Translations under genes and position numbers: made by a program
The notes under the pieces: generated by a model
Told to the model about the DNA's origin: nothing
What the model saw: the letters and a program-made list of their open reading frames with translations, nothing else
The model's database searches: none
From: Paracoccus denitrificans
GTDB lineage: Bacteria > Pseudomonadota > Alphaproteobacteria > Rhodobacterales > Rhodobacteraceae
Direction: 5' to 3'
Length of the DNA stretch: 64,000 nucleotides
NCBI RefSeq assembly: GCF_900100045.1
Contig: NZ_FNEA01000001.1
Coordinates: 168,089 to 232,088, forward strand
Part shown: one piece after another, positions 35,137 through 44,097 of the stretch
Layout of the letters: every line of letters starts with the position of its first letter
Numbering within the stretch: the stretch's first letter is position 1

Positions 35137-36426
35137 CTAGCGCGCGAAGCCGCTGATCCGCGGCAGCCATGTGGACAGGGCAGGCACGAAGGTCAGGATC
35201 AGCAGCGAGGCCAGAGCCGCCAGGAAGAACGGCGGCAACTCGCGAATCAGCGCCGAGGGCTTCTGCCTGGTCGCCGAGGCCACGACGAAGATCAGCCCGC
35301 CGACCGGCGGCGTCATCAGCCCGAAGGTCAGGTTCACGATCACGACGATGGCGAAATGATCCGCCGCGATGCCGAGGCTGTGGGCGATGGGCGCCAGGAT
35401 CGGCACCAGGATCATCACCCCCGGCAGCGGGTCCATGAACATGCCGAAGACCAGCAAGAGCAGGTTCACCATCAGCAGGAAGGCGATGGGCGACAGGTCC
35501 ATGGCGATCACCGCATCGGCCATGGCCTGCGGCACGCCCTCGATGATCAGCACCCAGGCAAAGGCGCGGGCGGCGGCCAGGATCATCAGCACCGCCACCG
35601 ACATGATGGCCGAGCGCAGGAACGCCCCCCACAGGTCCGCCAGCGTAAAGCCGCGATAGACGAAGGCGCTGGTCACGATGGCATAGAACACCGCCACGAC
35701 CGAGGCTTCGGTGGGGGTGAAGACGCCGCCGCGGATGCCGCCGACGATCAGCACGATCAGAAGCAGCGCGGGCAGGGCGGCAAAGCTGTTGCGGACCATC
35801 TGCCCCGCCGGCGGGCGAGGCTCGGCGCTGCGATAGCCGCGCTTGCGGCTGATCCACCAGTTCACCATGGCCAGCAGCCCCGCGATCAGCAGGCCGGGCA
35901 GGATGCCGGCCATGAACAGCGAGCCGACCGAGGTATTGCGGTCCTGCAGCGCATAGATGATCATGGTGATCGAGGGCGGGATGATCGGGTCGATCACCGC
36001 GACCGAGATGGTCAGCGCCCCGGCATAGGCCTTGGAATAGCCGCTGCGCTCCATCATCCGCGCCATCATCGCACCCGGCCCCGCCGCCGAGGCGAGCGCC
36101 GAGCCGGAAATCCCGGCAAACAGCGTGCCGGTCAGGATATTGGCGTAGCCCAGGCCCCCGCGCAGATGCCCCACGAATTGCGAGGCAAAGCGCAGGAGCA
36201 TGCGCGAGATCGCCCCGGTGGACATGATCTCGGCCGCGAGGATGAAGAAGGGCACGGCCAGCAGCGGAAAGCTGTCGAGGCCGGTGAACATCTCCTTCAC
36301 CACCACGACCAGCGGATAGCGGCCCGAGAGGCCCACCGCCGCAAAGGCCGCCATCGCCAGGGCGAAGGCGATGGGCACCCCCATGATCATCAGGATCAGG
36401 AAGGCGGCGATCAGGATCTCAACCAA
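35137..36426 (-). CDS. dctM: TRAP transporter large permease (DctM)
   Basis: A 429-residue membrane protein of about 12 spans with DctM landmarks ([48 protein letters not shown]). It is the sodium-driven transport subunit of a tripartite ATP-independent periplasmic transporter. Its start overlaps dctQ by 8 bases. Substrate probably an organic acid. Confidence 0.92.
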   Translation of the reverse strand: MVEILIAAFLILMIMGVPIAFALAMAAFAAVGLSGRYPLVVVVKEMFTGLDSFPLLAVPFFILAAEIMSTGAISRMLLRFASQFVGHLRGGLGYANILTGTLFAGISGSALASAAGPGAMMARMMERSGYSKAYAGALTISVAVIDPIIPPSITMIIYALQDRNTSVGSLFMAGILPGLLIAGLLAMVNWWISRKRGYRSAEPRPPAGQMVRNSFAALPALLLIVLIVGGIRGGVFTPTEASVVAVFYAIVTSAFVYRGFTLADLWGAFLRSAIMSVAVLMILAAARAFAWVLIIEGVPQAMADAVIAMDLSPIAFLLMVNLLLLVFGMFMDPLPGVMILVPILAPIAHSLGIAADHFAIVVIVNLTFGLMTPPVGGLIFVVASATRQKPSALIRELPPFFLAALASLLILTFVPALSTWLPRISGFAR

Positions 36427-36913
36427 GGGGGGCCTCGTCGGAATGCTGCAAGCCGGCGCGCAGGTATTGCGGCGCGATCAGCGCCAGATGGACGATCATC
36501 AGCGCGAAACCGGCGGGCATCGCGGCGTAGATCCATCTCATCGGCACCTGCAACGCCGCGGAACGCTGGATCGACATGCGGTTCATGTAGTCGATGCCGA
36601 CCCAGACCATGAAGCCGAAAAAGCCGAACAATACCAGCAGGATCAGCCCTCGCAGGACAAGCTGGCCCCGCGTGGGCAGCGCATCCTGGGCATTGGTGAT
36701 GGCGGCGTGCGCACCATGGCGCAGCGCCAGACCGCAGCCCAGGAAGGTCAGCCAGATCATCGAGTAGCGCGCGACCTCGTCGGCCCAGGTCAGCGAATTG
36801 CCGGTCAGGTAGCGGCCGGCAACGTTCCAGCCCAGGATGACCGTCATCGCGGCCAGCCCCAGAACCAGGACGGCACCGTTCAGCGTGACGAAGGCGCGTT
36901 CGATCCGGCGCAT
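36419..36913 (-). CDS. dctQ: TRAP transporter small permease (DctQ)
   Basis: A 164-residue protein with four membrane helices (VLVLGLAAMTVILGWNVAGRY, WADEVARYSMIWLTFLGCGL and following). The TWADEVARY motif is diagnostic of DctQ. It links the binding protein to the large permease. The stop of dctP lies 6 bases upstream of its ATG, so the three genes form one operon. Confidence 0.9.
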   Translation of the reverse strand: MRRIERAFVTLNGAVLVLGLAAMTVILGWNVAGRYLTGNSLTWADEVARYSMIWLTFLGCGLALRHGAHAAITNAQDALPTRGQLVLRGLILLVLFGFFGFMVWVGIDYMNRMSIQRSAALQVPMRWIYAAMPAGFALMIVHLALIAPQYLRAGLQHSDEAPLG

Positions 36914-36919
36914 CGCGAC

Positions 36920-37888
36920 TTACTCGACCGCCTGGATGCGGTCCATCAGCTCCTTGCCGAACTGGGCCTCATATTGCTGGTAAGGCCCGGCCAGCGCCTC
37001 GCGGAAGGCGGCCTTCTGCTCGGGCGAAAGCTCGTTCACCTGCATCCCGGCCTCTTGCATCGAGGCGATGCCCGACGCATCGACATCGTCGACATAGGCG
37101 CGCATGGCCGTCACCGCGTCCCCGGCCGCCTTTTCGAAGGCCGCCTTCTGCGCATCGTCCAGCCCGTTCCACAGGGCGGGCGAGACCAGGATGATGGTCG
37201 AGGAATAGACGTGCCCGTCCAGCGTCAGGTATTTCTGCACCTCGTTCAGCTTGGCCGAGACGATCACTGAAAGCGGGTTTTCCTGCCCGTCGATGGCGCC
37301 TTGCTCCAGCGCGCCGATCACCTCGGGCCAGGCCATCGGGGTGGGGGCGGCGCCAAGGGCGCGGAAGGCCTCGATATGCACCGGGTTTTCCATGGTGCGG
37401 ATCTTGAGTCCGTTCAGGTCGGCCGGTGCCTCGACCGCACCGCGGTTCGAGGTGATATGGCGGAAGCCCTGCTCGCCCCAGGCCAGCGCATGCAGGCCGG
37501 CGGGGTCGAATTTCGCCAGCATTTCCTGCCCGATTTCGCCATCCAGCACCTTGCGGGCATGGTCCTTGTCGCGCAGCAGGAAGGGAATGCCCAGCACGCC
37601 CACCTCGGGCACGAAATTGGTCAGCGTCCCGTCCGAGGCGATGGTCATCTCGACGGTGCCGAGTTGCAGCCCCTCCAGCACCTCGCGCTCGCCGCCCAGC
37701 CCCGAAGAGGGGAAGTGACGGAAGCTGAACTGGTCGCCCAGGCTTTCCTTGAGCGAGGCCTCGAAGGCCTTGGCGCCGGCGCCGTAATGGCTGTCCTCGG
37801 CCAGCGCGTAGCCGATCTTGATTTCCTGCGCGAACGAGGGCGCGGCGAAGGCGGCGCAGACGAGCGCCGCGGCAAGGACGTGTTTCAT
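36920..37888 (-). CDS. dctP: TRAP transporter substrate-binding protein (DctP)
   Basis: A 322-residue precursor; ATG 37888 has AAGGGATCC upstream and a signal peptide (HVLAAALVCAAFAAPSFA). The DctP fold is recognised by LNGLKIRTMENPVHIEAFRA (containing the substrate-carboxylate arginine), GALEQGAIDGQENPLSVI and the LSPALW-type loop. It captures a carboxylate in the periplasm. The ligand cannot be deduced. First gene of the operon. Confidence 0.92.
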   Translation of the reverse strand: MKHVLAAALVCAAFAAPSFAQEIKIGYALAEDSHYGAGAKAFEASLKESLGDQFSFRHFPSSGLGGEREVLEGLQLGTVEMTIASDGTLTNFVPEVGVLGIPFLLRDKDHARKVLDGEIGQEMLAKFDPAGLHALAWGEQGFRHITSNRGAVEAPADLNGLKIRTMENPVHIEAFRALGAAPTPMAWPEVIGALEQGAIDGQENPLSVIVSAKLNEVQKYLTLDGHVYSSTIILVSPALWNGLDDAQKAAFEKAAGDAVTAMRAYVDDVDASGIASMQEAGMQVNELSPEQKAAFREALAGPYQQYEAQFGKELMDRIQAVE

Positions 37889-38000
37889 GCTGGATCCCTT
37901 CCCCATTTCCAGCAGGGATTTAGCGCGACGCGACGGGAATGTGCAATCCCGAGGCGGGCCATGGATGCGGGATCGAGGCGGCGGCGGGGCAGGGCAGCTG

Positions 38001-38648
38001 TCAATCCCGGCCGCGACCGGCCTCGGCCAGCGCGCGAACCACCTCTTCGTCGCTGGTCTGGTCGAAGTCGTCATAGTGAAAGCCCACCGCATGAAAGGGC
38101 TCGGGCGTGCGCAGGCAGACCACCTCGTCGGCCTCGGCGCGGATCAGCTCCAGCACATCGGGCGGGGCGACGGGGACGGCGACGATCACCCGGGCCGCGC
38201 CCGACCGCGCCAGCGCCCTGAGCGCGATGCGCATGGTCGCGCCGGTGGCGATGCCGTCATCGACCACGATCACGGTGCGGCCCCGGATCTCGGGCGCCGG
38301 GCGGGTGCCGCGATAGGCCTGCCGCCTGCGCTCGATCTCGCGCAGCTGCCGGGCCTTTTCGGCGGCGATATGTTCGGCCGTCGCGCCTGTCGCGGCGACG
38401 AGCTGGTCGTCGAGCAGCAGTTGCGGCGTGCTGCCGTCCACGACGGCGCCGATGGCCAGTTCGGGATGCGCGGGCGCCGTGATCTTGCGGACCAGAAGGA
38501 CATCCAGCGGCGCATCCAGGGCCCTTGCGACCTCAAGCCCGACCGGCACGCCGCCGCGCGGCAGCGCCAGCACCAGGACGGACCCGCCCCGGCGCCCGGA
38601 AAGTGCGGCGCCAAGCCGGCGTCCGGCATCCGTGCGATCTGCGAACAT
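38001..38648 (-). CDS. Phosphoribosyltransferase-fold protein
   Basis: A 215-residue protein with a type I phosphoribosyltransferase signature, VIVVDDGIATGATMR, and an N-terminal PRGGVPVG segment. Such stand-alone proteins are common near stress genes in proteobacteria and may salvage a base or act on an unknown substrate. ATG 38648 has AGGGGGACG upstream. It lies 112 bases upstream of dctP on the same strand; 37889-38000 and 38649-38889 show no gene. Confidence 0.82.
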   Translation of the reverse strand: MFADRTDAGRRLGAALSGRRGGSVLVLALPRGGVPVGLEVARALDAPLDVLLVRKITAPAHPELAIGAVVDGSTPQLLLDDQLVAATGATAEHIAAEKARQLREIERRRQAYRGTRPAPEIRGRTVIVVDDGIATGATMRIALRALARSGAARVIVAVPVAPPDVLELIRAEADEVVCLRTPEPFHAVGFHYDDFDQTSDEEVVRALAEAGRGRD

Positions 38649-38889
38649 CGCCGTCCCCCTTGCGATCATCCCCAGGCGAACCCCTGGCGCCGGAGGATTG
38701 TTCCCGCGCCCGGCCTGCGGTTTCTGCCCAAGGGGGCGGCGGTTTCTGCGCACGGTTCCGCCGAAGGCGGGCGGGGCGGCAGATGCCGATGGACGCTCGG
38801 GCCGGGACGTATTAGGAAGATGGCCCAAGGCGCGGGCGGTCCAGCCCGCCCGATACGAAGAACAGAACAGAGCGGAACCGAGCAGACAG

Positions 38890-39636
38890 ATGCAATCCGG
38901 CAAGAGCGCGGCCCAGACCGTCGCGACCGTGAAGCCTTTACAGATCCGCGGCCGCACCTTCACGGCCATTGCGCTGCATCTGACCGGCCGGCCGGATCGC
39001 ACCTTTTTCGAGGCGTTGGAGGCGCGCCTGAACCAGACGCCGCTGTTCTTCGACAATGCGCCGCTGGTCATCGACCTGGAACAGGCCGCAGGGCTGGACA
39101 GCGCGCAGGAGCTGATGCACCTGACCGCCGAGCTGCGCCGGCGCAAGCTGTCGGTCTTTGGCATCCAGAGCGGCACGCCCGCGCAGGCGCGCGCGGCGGC
39201 CGAGGCCGGGCTGATCTCGTTGCCCGGCGGGCGCGACGCGGCGCTGGAACGCGTCTCGCGCCAGGGCAGCCGCCCCGTGCCCGCCGCTCCCCCCGCACCG
39301 AAAGAGCCGGCGAATCTGATGATCAACCAGCCGGTGCGCTCGGGGCAGACGGTCTTTGCCGACCGCGGCGACCTGATCGTCGTCGGCTCGGTCAGTTCCG
39401 GGGCCGAGGTGATCGCGGCCGGCAACATCCACATCTATGGCCGGCTGCGCGGCCGGGCGCTGGCGGGCGTGAACGGCGACACTTCGGCGCGAATCTTCTG
39501 CCACGCGCTCGATGCCGAACTGCTGGCCATCGCCGGGCTTTATCGCACCAGCGAGAACCTGGGGGCCGACACGCCGCGGCAATATGTCCAGGTCCATCTT
39601 CAGGGCGAGGTGCTGCGCATCGAGTCCCTCAAATAA
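38890..39636 (+). CDS. minC: MinC, septum-site inhibitor
   Basis: A 248-residue protein with N-terminal MinC domain (LQIRGRTFTAIALHLTG, PLVIDLEQAAG) and C-terminal beta-helix (FADRGDLIVVGSVSSGAEVI, GNIHIYGRLRGRALAGVNGD, ARIFCHALDAELLAIAG), which blocks FtsZ assembly. The start MQSGKSAAQ has only a weak ribosome-binding site, but no other candidate fits. First gene of minCDE. Confidence 0.94.
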   Translation: MQSGKSAAQTVATVKPLQIRGRTFTAIALHLTGRPDRTFFEALEARLNQTPLFFDNAPLVIDLEQAAGLDSAQELMHLTAELRRRKLSVFGIQSGTPAQARAAAEAGLISLPGGRDAALERVSRQGSRPVPAAPPAPKEPANLMINQPVRSGQTVFADRGDLIVVGSVSSGAEVIAAGNIHIYGRLRGRALAGVNGDTSARIFCHALDAELLAIAGLYRTSENLGADTPRQYVQVHLQGEVLRIESLK

Positions 39637-39659
39637 CCCATGATCGAAAGGAAACGCTC

Positions 39660-40481
39660 GTGAGCAAGGTTATCGTAGTCACCTCCGGCAAGGGCGGCGT
39701 CGGCAAGACAACCTCCTCTGCCGCCATCGGCGCAGGGCTCGCCATGCGCGGCCACAAGACGGTCGTGATCGACTTCGACGTGGGCCTGCGCAACCTGGAC
39801 ATGATCATGGGCTGCGAACGGCGCGTGGTCTTCGACTTCATCAACGTCATCCAGGGCGATGCGAAGCTGAAGCAGGCGCTGATCAAGGACCGGCGGCTTG
39901 AGAACCTGCATGTCCTGCCGACCTCGCAGACCCGCGACAAGGACGCACTGACGACCGAGGGCGTCAAGAAGGTGCTGGACGAACTGCGCGAGGAGTTCGA
40001 CTATATCGTCTGCGACAGCCCCGCCGGCATCGAGCGCGGCGCGCATCTGGCGATGTATTACGCCGACGAGGCGGTGGTGGTGACCAACCCCGAGGTCTCT
40101 TCGGTCCGCGACAGCGACCGGGTGCTGGGCCTGCTGAACAGCAAGACCGCGCTGGCGGAAAAGGGCGACGGCAGCGCGGTCAAGGCGCAGCTGCTGCTGA
40201 CCCGCTTTGACCAGAACCGCTCGGCCAACGGCGAGATGATGAGCGTCGAGGACGTGCTGGAGATCCTGGCCATCCCGCTGCTGGGCATCATCCCCGAAAG
40301 CACCTCGGTCCTGAAGGCTTCGAACGAGGGCACGCCGGTTTCGCTGGACGAGAAATCGCCGGCGGGCAAGGCCTATATGGATGCGGTGGGCCGGCTGGTC
40401 GGCGAGCAGATCGAGATGCGGGTGAACCCCGGCGAGCAGCGCCGCGGCTTCTTCCAGCGGCTTCTGGGACGGACGGCCTGA
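39660..40481 (+). CDS. minD: MinD, membrane-cycling ATPase
   Basis: A 273-residue deviant-Walker ATPase starting with GTG at 39660 (AAAGGAAACGC upstream). The Walker A SGKGGVGKTT, FDVGLRNLDMIMG (Walker A') and CDSPAGIERGA are exact MinD features. The C-terminal RRGFFQRLLGR is the amphipathic membrane-targeting helix. MinD recruits MinC to the poles and oscillates under MinE control. Confidence 0.97.
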   Translation: MSKVIVVTSGKGGVGKTTSSAAIGAGLAMRGHKTVVIDFDVGLRNLDMIMGCERRVVFDFINVIQGDAKLKQALIKDRRLENLHVLPTSQTRDKDALTTEGVKKVLDELREEFDYIVCDSPAGIERGAHLAMYYADEAVVVTNPEVSSVRDSDRVLGLLNSKTALAEKGDGSAVKAQLLLTRFDQNRSANGEMMSVEDVLEILAIPLLGIIPESTSVLKASNEGTPVSLDEKSPAGKAYMDAVGRLVGEQIEMRVNPGEQRRGFFQRLLGRTA

Positions 40482-40482
40482 C

Positions 40483-40752
40483 ATGTTCGGTTTTTCATTC
40501 CGCCAGCGAAAGCCCAGTTCGGCGCAAACCGCCAAGGAACGCCTGCAGATCCTGCTGGCGCATGAACGTTCCAGCGGCGGGTCCAACCCGGATTTCCTGC
40601 CGCTGTTGCAGCGCGACATCCTGGAGGTGGTGCGCCGGCACATGGAGATCGACAGCGACGCCGTGGACGTCAAGCTGGAGCGCAGCGACGATCTGTCGAG
40701 CCTGGAGATTAATATCGAGCTGCCCTACGCCAAGCAGCTGAAGCGCGCATAA
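40483..40752 (+). CDS. minE: MinE, topological specificity factor
   Basis: An 89-residue protein, one base after the minD stop. N-terminal membrane-targeting/MinD-activating part (AKERLQILLAHERSS) and C-terminal dimerisation domain (EVVRRHMEIDSDAVDVKLER) are both visible. It stimulates MinD ATPase and drives pole-to-pole oscillation so that division occurs at midcell. Confidence 0.96.
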   Translation: MFGFSFRQRKPSSAQTAKERLQILLAHERSSGGSNPDFLPLLQRDILEVVRRHMEIDSDAVDVKLERSDDLSSLEINIELPYAKQLKRA

Positions 40753-40826
40753 GCGGGCCAAGCCCGCTTGCGGCGCCCAAGGACAGGCAGACAGCCCGCC
40801 GGTCGACCGGGCGGGCCGTCCCTTGG

Positions 40827-42407
40827 TCAAAGCGCACCCTTCTCCATCTCGGCGGCGATATGCTCCGCCTGCCGGATCGCCAGCGCGACGATGGTCAGCG
40901 TCGGGTTTTCGGCCGCCGAGGTGGTGAAGACCGAACCGTCCGAGACGAACAGGTTCGGGATGTCATGCGACTGGCCCCATTTGTTCACCACCCCGTCGCG
41001 CGGGTTTTCCGACATGCGGTTGGTGCCCAGGTTGTGGGTCGAGGGGTAGGGCGGCGTCGGCAGCACCCGCGTCGCACCCGCCGCGCGATAGATCCGCTCG
41101 CCCGCGGCATAGGCATGATTGCGCATGGCGATGTCGTTGGGATGGTCGTCGTAATGCACATTCGGCACCGGCAGTCCGAAACGGTCGGTTTCGCCGCGGT
41201 TCAGCGTGATGCGGTTCGTCTCTTGCGGCAGGTCCTCGCCCACGATCCACATGCCGGCCATGTTCTCATAGCTGTCCAGCGCCGAGGTGAACTCGCGCCC
41301 CCAGCCGCCGGGGTCCATGAAGGCCGCCATGAAGGGGATGCCCAGGGCCAGCGTCTCCAGCTCATAGCCGCCGACGAAGCCGCGGGCGGGGTCGTGATGC
41401 GCCTCATCCTGCACGATGCCGGCCATGGTGGTGCCGCGCCACATCCGCACCGGGCGTTCGAAGATCGCATAGACCGAGCCGGTGGTGTGGCGCATGTAGT
41501 TGCGCCCGACCTGGCCCGAACTGTTCGCCAGCCCGTCCGGAAACCGCTCCGAAGCCGAGGCCAGCAGCAGGCGCGGGCTTTCGATCGAGTTGCCGGCGAC
41601 GGCGACGATGCGGGCGCGCTGGAACTGCTCGGTCCCGTCCCGGTCGATATAGCGCACGCCGGTGACCTTGCCGTCATCGTCATGCTCGATCCGGGTGGCG
41701 TGGCTATGGTCGCGAACCTCGAGGTTGCCGGTCGCCTCGCCGCGCGGGATGTCGGTATAGGCCGCCGACCATTTCGCGCCCCATTTGCAGCCCTGGAAGC
41801 AGAAGCCGGTCTGCTGGCAGGCCATGCGGTCGTCGTAATCGACCGAGTTGATCGCCATGCGCCCGGTCGAGACCTTGCTGTAGCCAGCGGCCTTGGCGCC
41901 CTTTTCCAGCACCAGGTAGTTGTTGTTTCCCGGCAGGCCGGGCAGTTCGTTGGTGCGGGTGACGCCCAGCTTCTTCTCGGCCAGGTCGTAATAGGGCTCC
42001 AGGTCGGCCAGCGTGATCGGCCAGTCCAGCAGGCTGGCGCCGTCCACCGGGCCATAGGTCGTCAGCGCCTTGAACTCGTGTTCCTGGAAGCGCAGCGATG
42101 CGCCGGCCCAGTGGATCGAGGTGCCGCCGACCGCCTTGACGATCCAGGCCGGCAGGTTGGCAAAGTCCCGCGCCACCCGCCAGTCGCCCGAGGTGGTGCG
42201 CATGTCGCCCCAGCTCAGCTGCGCGAAGCTGTCCCATTCGTCGTTGATGTAATCCTCGGGCAGGTAGCGCCCGCCGGCCTCCAGCGCCACGACCTTGACG
42301 CCCCTTTGCGCCAGTTCGTTGGCCAGCACGCCGCCGCCCGAGCCGGTGCCGACCACGACCACGACCGAGGCGTCGTCATGCCCGAATTTCGCCATATTGT
42401 CAGCCAT
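40827..42407 (-). CDS. GMC-type dehydrogenase large subunit (gluconate 2-dehydrogenase/alcohol dehydrogenase-like)
   Basis: A 526-residue FAD enzyme. The FAD fold is VVVVGTGSGGGVLANELA; further GMC hallmarks are GGTSIHWAGASLRF and the C-terminal THNLGTNRMSENPRDGVVN with the active-site histidine. The family includes gluconate 2-dehydrogenase and fructose/sorbitol dehydrogenases that pair with a Tat-exported small subunit and a cytochrome. The small subunit is encoded just upstream (11-base gap). No cytochrome c subunit gene follows, so the electron acceptor must come from elsewhere. Start 42407 has GAGGGAGGCGGAG upstream. Confidence 0.87.
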   Translation of the reverse strand: MADNMAKFGHDDASVVVVVGTGSGGGVLANELAQRGVKVVALEAGGRYLPEDYINDEWDSFAQLSWGDMRTTSGDWRVARDFANLPAWIVKAVGGTSIHWAGASLRFQEHEFKALTTYGPVDGASLLDWPITLADLEPYYDLAEKKLGVTRTNELPGLPGNNNYLVLEKGAKAAGYSKVSTGRMAINSVDYDDRMACQQTGFCFQGCKWGAKWSAAYTDIPRGEATGNLEVRDHSHATRIEHDDDGKVTGVRYIDRDGTEQFQRARIVAVAGNSIESPRLLLASASERFPDGLANSSGQVGRNYMRHTTGSVYAIFERPVRMWRGTTMAGIVQDEAHHDPARGFVGGYELETLALGIPFMAAFMDPGGWGREFTSALDSYENMAGMWIVGEDLPQETNRITLNRGETDRFGLPVPNVHYDDHPNDIAMRNHAYAAGERIYRAAGATRVLPTPPYPSTHNLGTNRMSENPRDGVVNKWGQSHDIPNLFVSDGSVFTTSAAENPTLTIVALAIRQAEHIAAEMEKGAL

Positions 42408-42418
42408 CTCCGCCTCCC

Positions 42419-42961
42419 TCACAGCCAGTCGATGTCGTTGAAGCCGCGCTCGATATAGCCGCCCTGCGAAAAGCTTTCGCCCTCATAGCCAAAGACCGGC
42501 CAGACCTCCTTCTGGTTGTAGAGCCCGGTCACCAGCCCGGCGCGGATGGTCTGGAAAAAGGGCGTGTGCTCGATCATGCGCAGCATGGCGACGCGGTCCT
42601 TTTCCCAGCCCGCGGCCAGATAGCCCTCGAAGCCCTGCGCCTGCGCGACCAGGTTCAGGCCGGCCACGCCTTCCTCGATCACCTGCGCCTGTTCGGGGGT
42701 GTCATGCGCCTTGACGGCGATGGCATAGAAGCGGTCGGCGATGCGGTCATGCGGATAGATGTCGCGGGCCATCTGGATCAGCACCGCCATCGTCTCGGGC
42801 TTCAGCGCGGCGGTCTCGACCGCCCAGGCCGCATCGCGGGCGGCGACGAAGCCTCCGCCGACCACGAAGGTCGCGCCCGCCGCGATGGCGCGCGCCAGAA
42901 GGCCGCGCCGGGTCAGCCCCCTGACATCGCTGCCAGAGGGGGATTTGTGGATGACAGTCAT
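42419..42961 (-). CDS. Gluconate 2-dehydrogenase subunit 3-like, Tat-exported small subunit
   Basis: A 180-residue protein with a Tat signal (TRRGLLARAIAAGATFVVGG). The mature portion has the subunit-3 pattern (MAVLIQMARDIYPHDRIADR, YNQKEVWPVFGYEGESFSQG). The small subunit carries the folded, FAD-loaded large subunit through Tat to the periplasm. First gene of the pair; followed by the GMC gene. Confidence 0.88.
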   Translation of the reverse strand: MTVIHKSPSGSDVRGLTRRGLLARAIAAGATFVVGGGFVAARDAAWAVETAALKPETMAVLIQMARDIYPHDRIADRFYAIAVKAHDTPEQAQVIEEGVAGLNLVAQAQGFEGYLAAGWEKDRVAMLRMIEHTPFFQTIRAGLVTGLYNQKEVWPVFGYEGESFSQGGYIERGFNDIDWL

Positions 42962-43010
42962 TTACTCCTCCCTGAGTTGGTTGGCCCGCCCCTCCCGGCG
43001 GGCTGCCTGC

Positions 43011-43406
43011 CTAGAGGTAACGGCCTGCGCGTTGCAGCACCTCGATCTCGTAGCCGTCCGGATCCTTGATGAAGAAGAAGCGGGCGATTACCTCGCCGCC
43101 GGGGGCGAAATCCACCAGTTTGCGCGGGGCAAGGCCCAGATCGGTCAGCCGCCGGTGTTCCGCCGCGACATCCTCGACCGAGACGGCCAGATGGCCGTAG
43201 CCGTCGCCCAGGTCATAGGGTTCCTCGCGGCCCTTGTTGATGGTCAGCTCCAGCTCGAAGCTGCTTTCCGCATTGGCCAGGTAAACCAGCGTGAAACTGT
43301 CGAAATCCAGCCGCTCGACGGGCTCCAGGCCAAAGGCCGCCTTGTAGAAGGCCAGCGAGCGCGCCTCGTCCATCACGCGGATCATCGAATGAATCATCTT
43401 GGCCAT
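43011..43406 (-). CDS. gloA: Glyoxalase I / VOC-family lyase
   Basis: A 131-residue two-motif VOC protein of lactoylglutathione lyase type: MIHSMIRVMDEARSLAFYKA, FELELTINKG, GYGHLAVSVEDV and FFIKDPDGYEIEVLQR, with the metal ligands His, Glu, His, Glu at the expected places. It isomerises the methylglyoxal-glutathione hemithioacetal. It is separated by 49 bases from the dehydrogenase small subunit. Confidence 0.86.
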   Translation of the reverse strand: MAKMIHSMIRVMDEARSLAFYKAAFGLEPVERLDFDSFTLVYLANAESSFELELTINKGREEPYDLGDGYGHLAVSVEDVAAEHRRLTDLGLAPRKLVDFAPGGEVIARFFFIKDPDGYEIEVLQRAGRYL

Positions 43407-43505
43407 GCGGGTTCCTTTCCGATCTTTTCCACCAGTATCGGAAGGACGCCGCCCCGGCGGGTAGCATCATGCTACCACGCGCCGGATTTCTTGCGGAAAA
43501 CCGGG

Positions 43506-43820
43506 TCAGGCGGCCTGCGCCACCCGCTGCGCGGCCTGGCGGAAATCCCCCGCACCGCTGCCGCGCCGTTCCAGCTGCACCAGGCAGGCGCAGCGCAGAA
43601 GCGAGGTAAAGTTCACCGGCTCGCCCCGCAATTGCAGCACCTCGGATTGCAGCGTGGACAGGAAAGCGGGCGTCGCCATGCCCTCGCCTGCGGCGATGTC
43701 GTCCAGGATGTCCCAGAACGCCTGCTCCAGCCGGATCGAGGTGCTTTGCCCGTTCAGCCGCAGCTTGCGGGTCACCGGCTGATAGCGGCGCGGATCCTGG
43801 CGGGAGAAGACTTCGCACAT
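43506..43820 (-). CDS. Ribbon-helix-helix domain protein
   Basis: A 104-residue protein with an N-terminal RHH-type DNA-binding segment (KLRLNGQSTSIRLEQAFWDI, preceded by PVTRK) and a helical remainder. These short proteins (RHH_4-like) are widespread in alphaproteobacteria and are thought to be regulators. It is transcribed away from the sulfur operon, 277 bases from the persulfide dioxygenase start. Confidence 0.65.
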   Translation of the reverse strand: MCEVFSRQDPRRYQPVTRKLRLNGQSTSIRLEQAFWDILDDIAAGEGMATPAFLSTLQSEVLQLRGEPVNFTSLLRCACLVQLERRGSGAGDFRQAAQRVAQAA

Positions 43821-44021
43821 GGCATGGTTCCCAAACTGGCTAGGCGTGTCTTTCGATCATAGCACGGGTCGCGGTCCTTGCCAGTTCCTTGCGGGCAAGC
43901 CTTGGCGGCGGGCATGCACCGTCTCGGGATCGGCAGGGCCGGCCCCCTGGTTTTCGCCTCCGTGGGATAAAAGCGGCGGGACAACATGGCGCATCCGCAT
44001 TGCCTTTCCCCGCATCGCGTT

Positions 44022-44047
44022 GCATATATTCGCATACTCGTATATGC
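44022..44047. promoter_or_regulatory. Putative BigR/SqrR operator upstream of the persulfide dioxygenase operon
   Basis: GCATATA and TATATGC are exact 7-bp inverted arms enclosing TTCGCATACTCG. It includes ATTCGCA followed five bases later by GTA, shared with the site in front of the repressor gene. It lies about 50 bases before ATG 44098, over the likely promoter. BigR/SqrR repressors bind AT-rich dyads with an ATTC half-site, so this is the best operator candidate for the operon. Confidence 0.6.
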
Positions 44048-44097
44048 ACTGGGCTCCGGCCCATGCGGAAACGGCGACAAGAAAAAGGGAGTATCCG

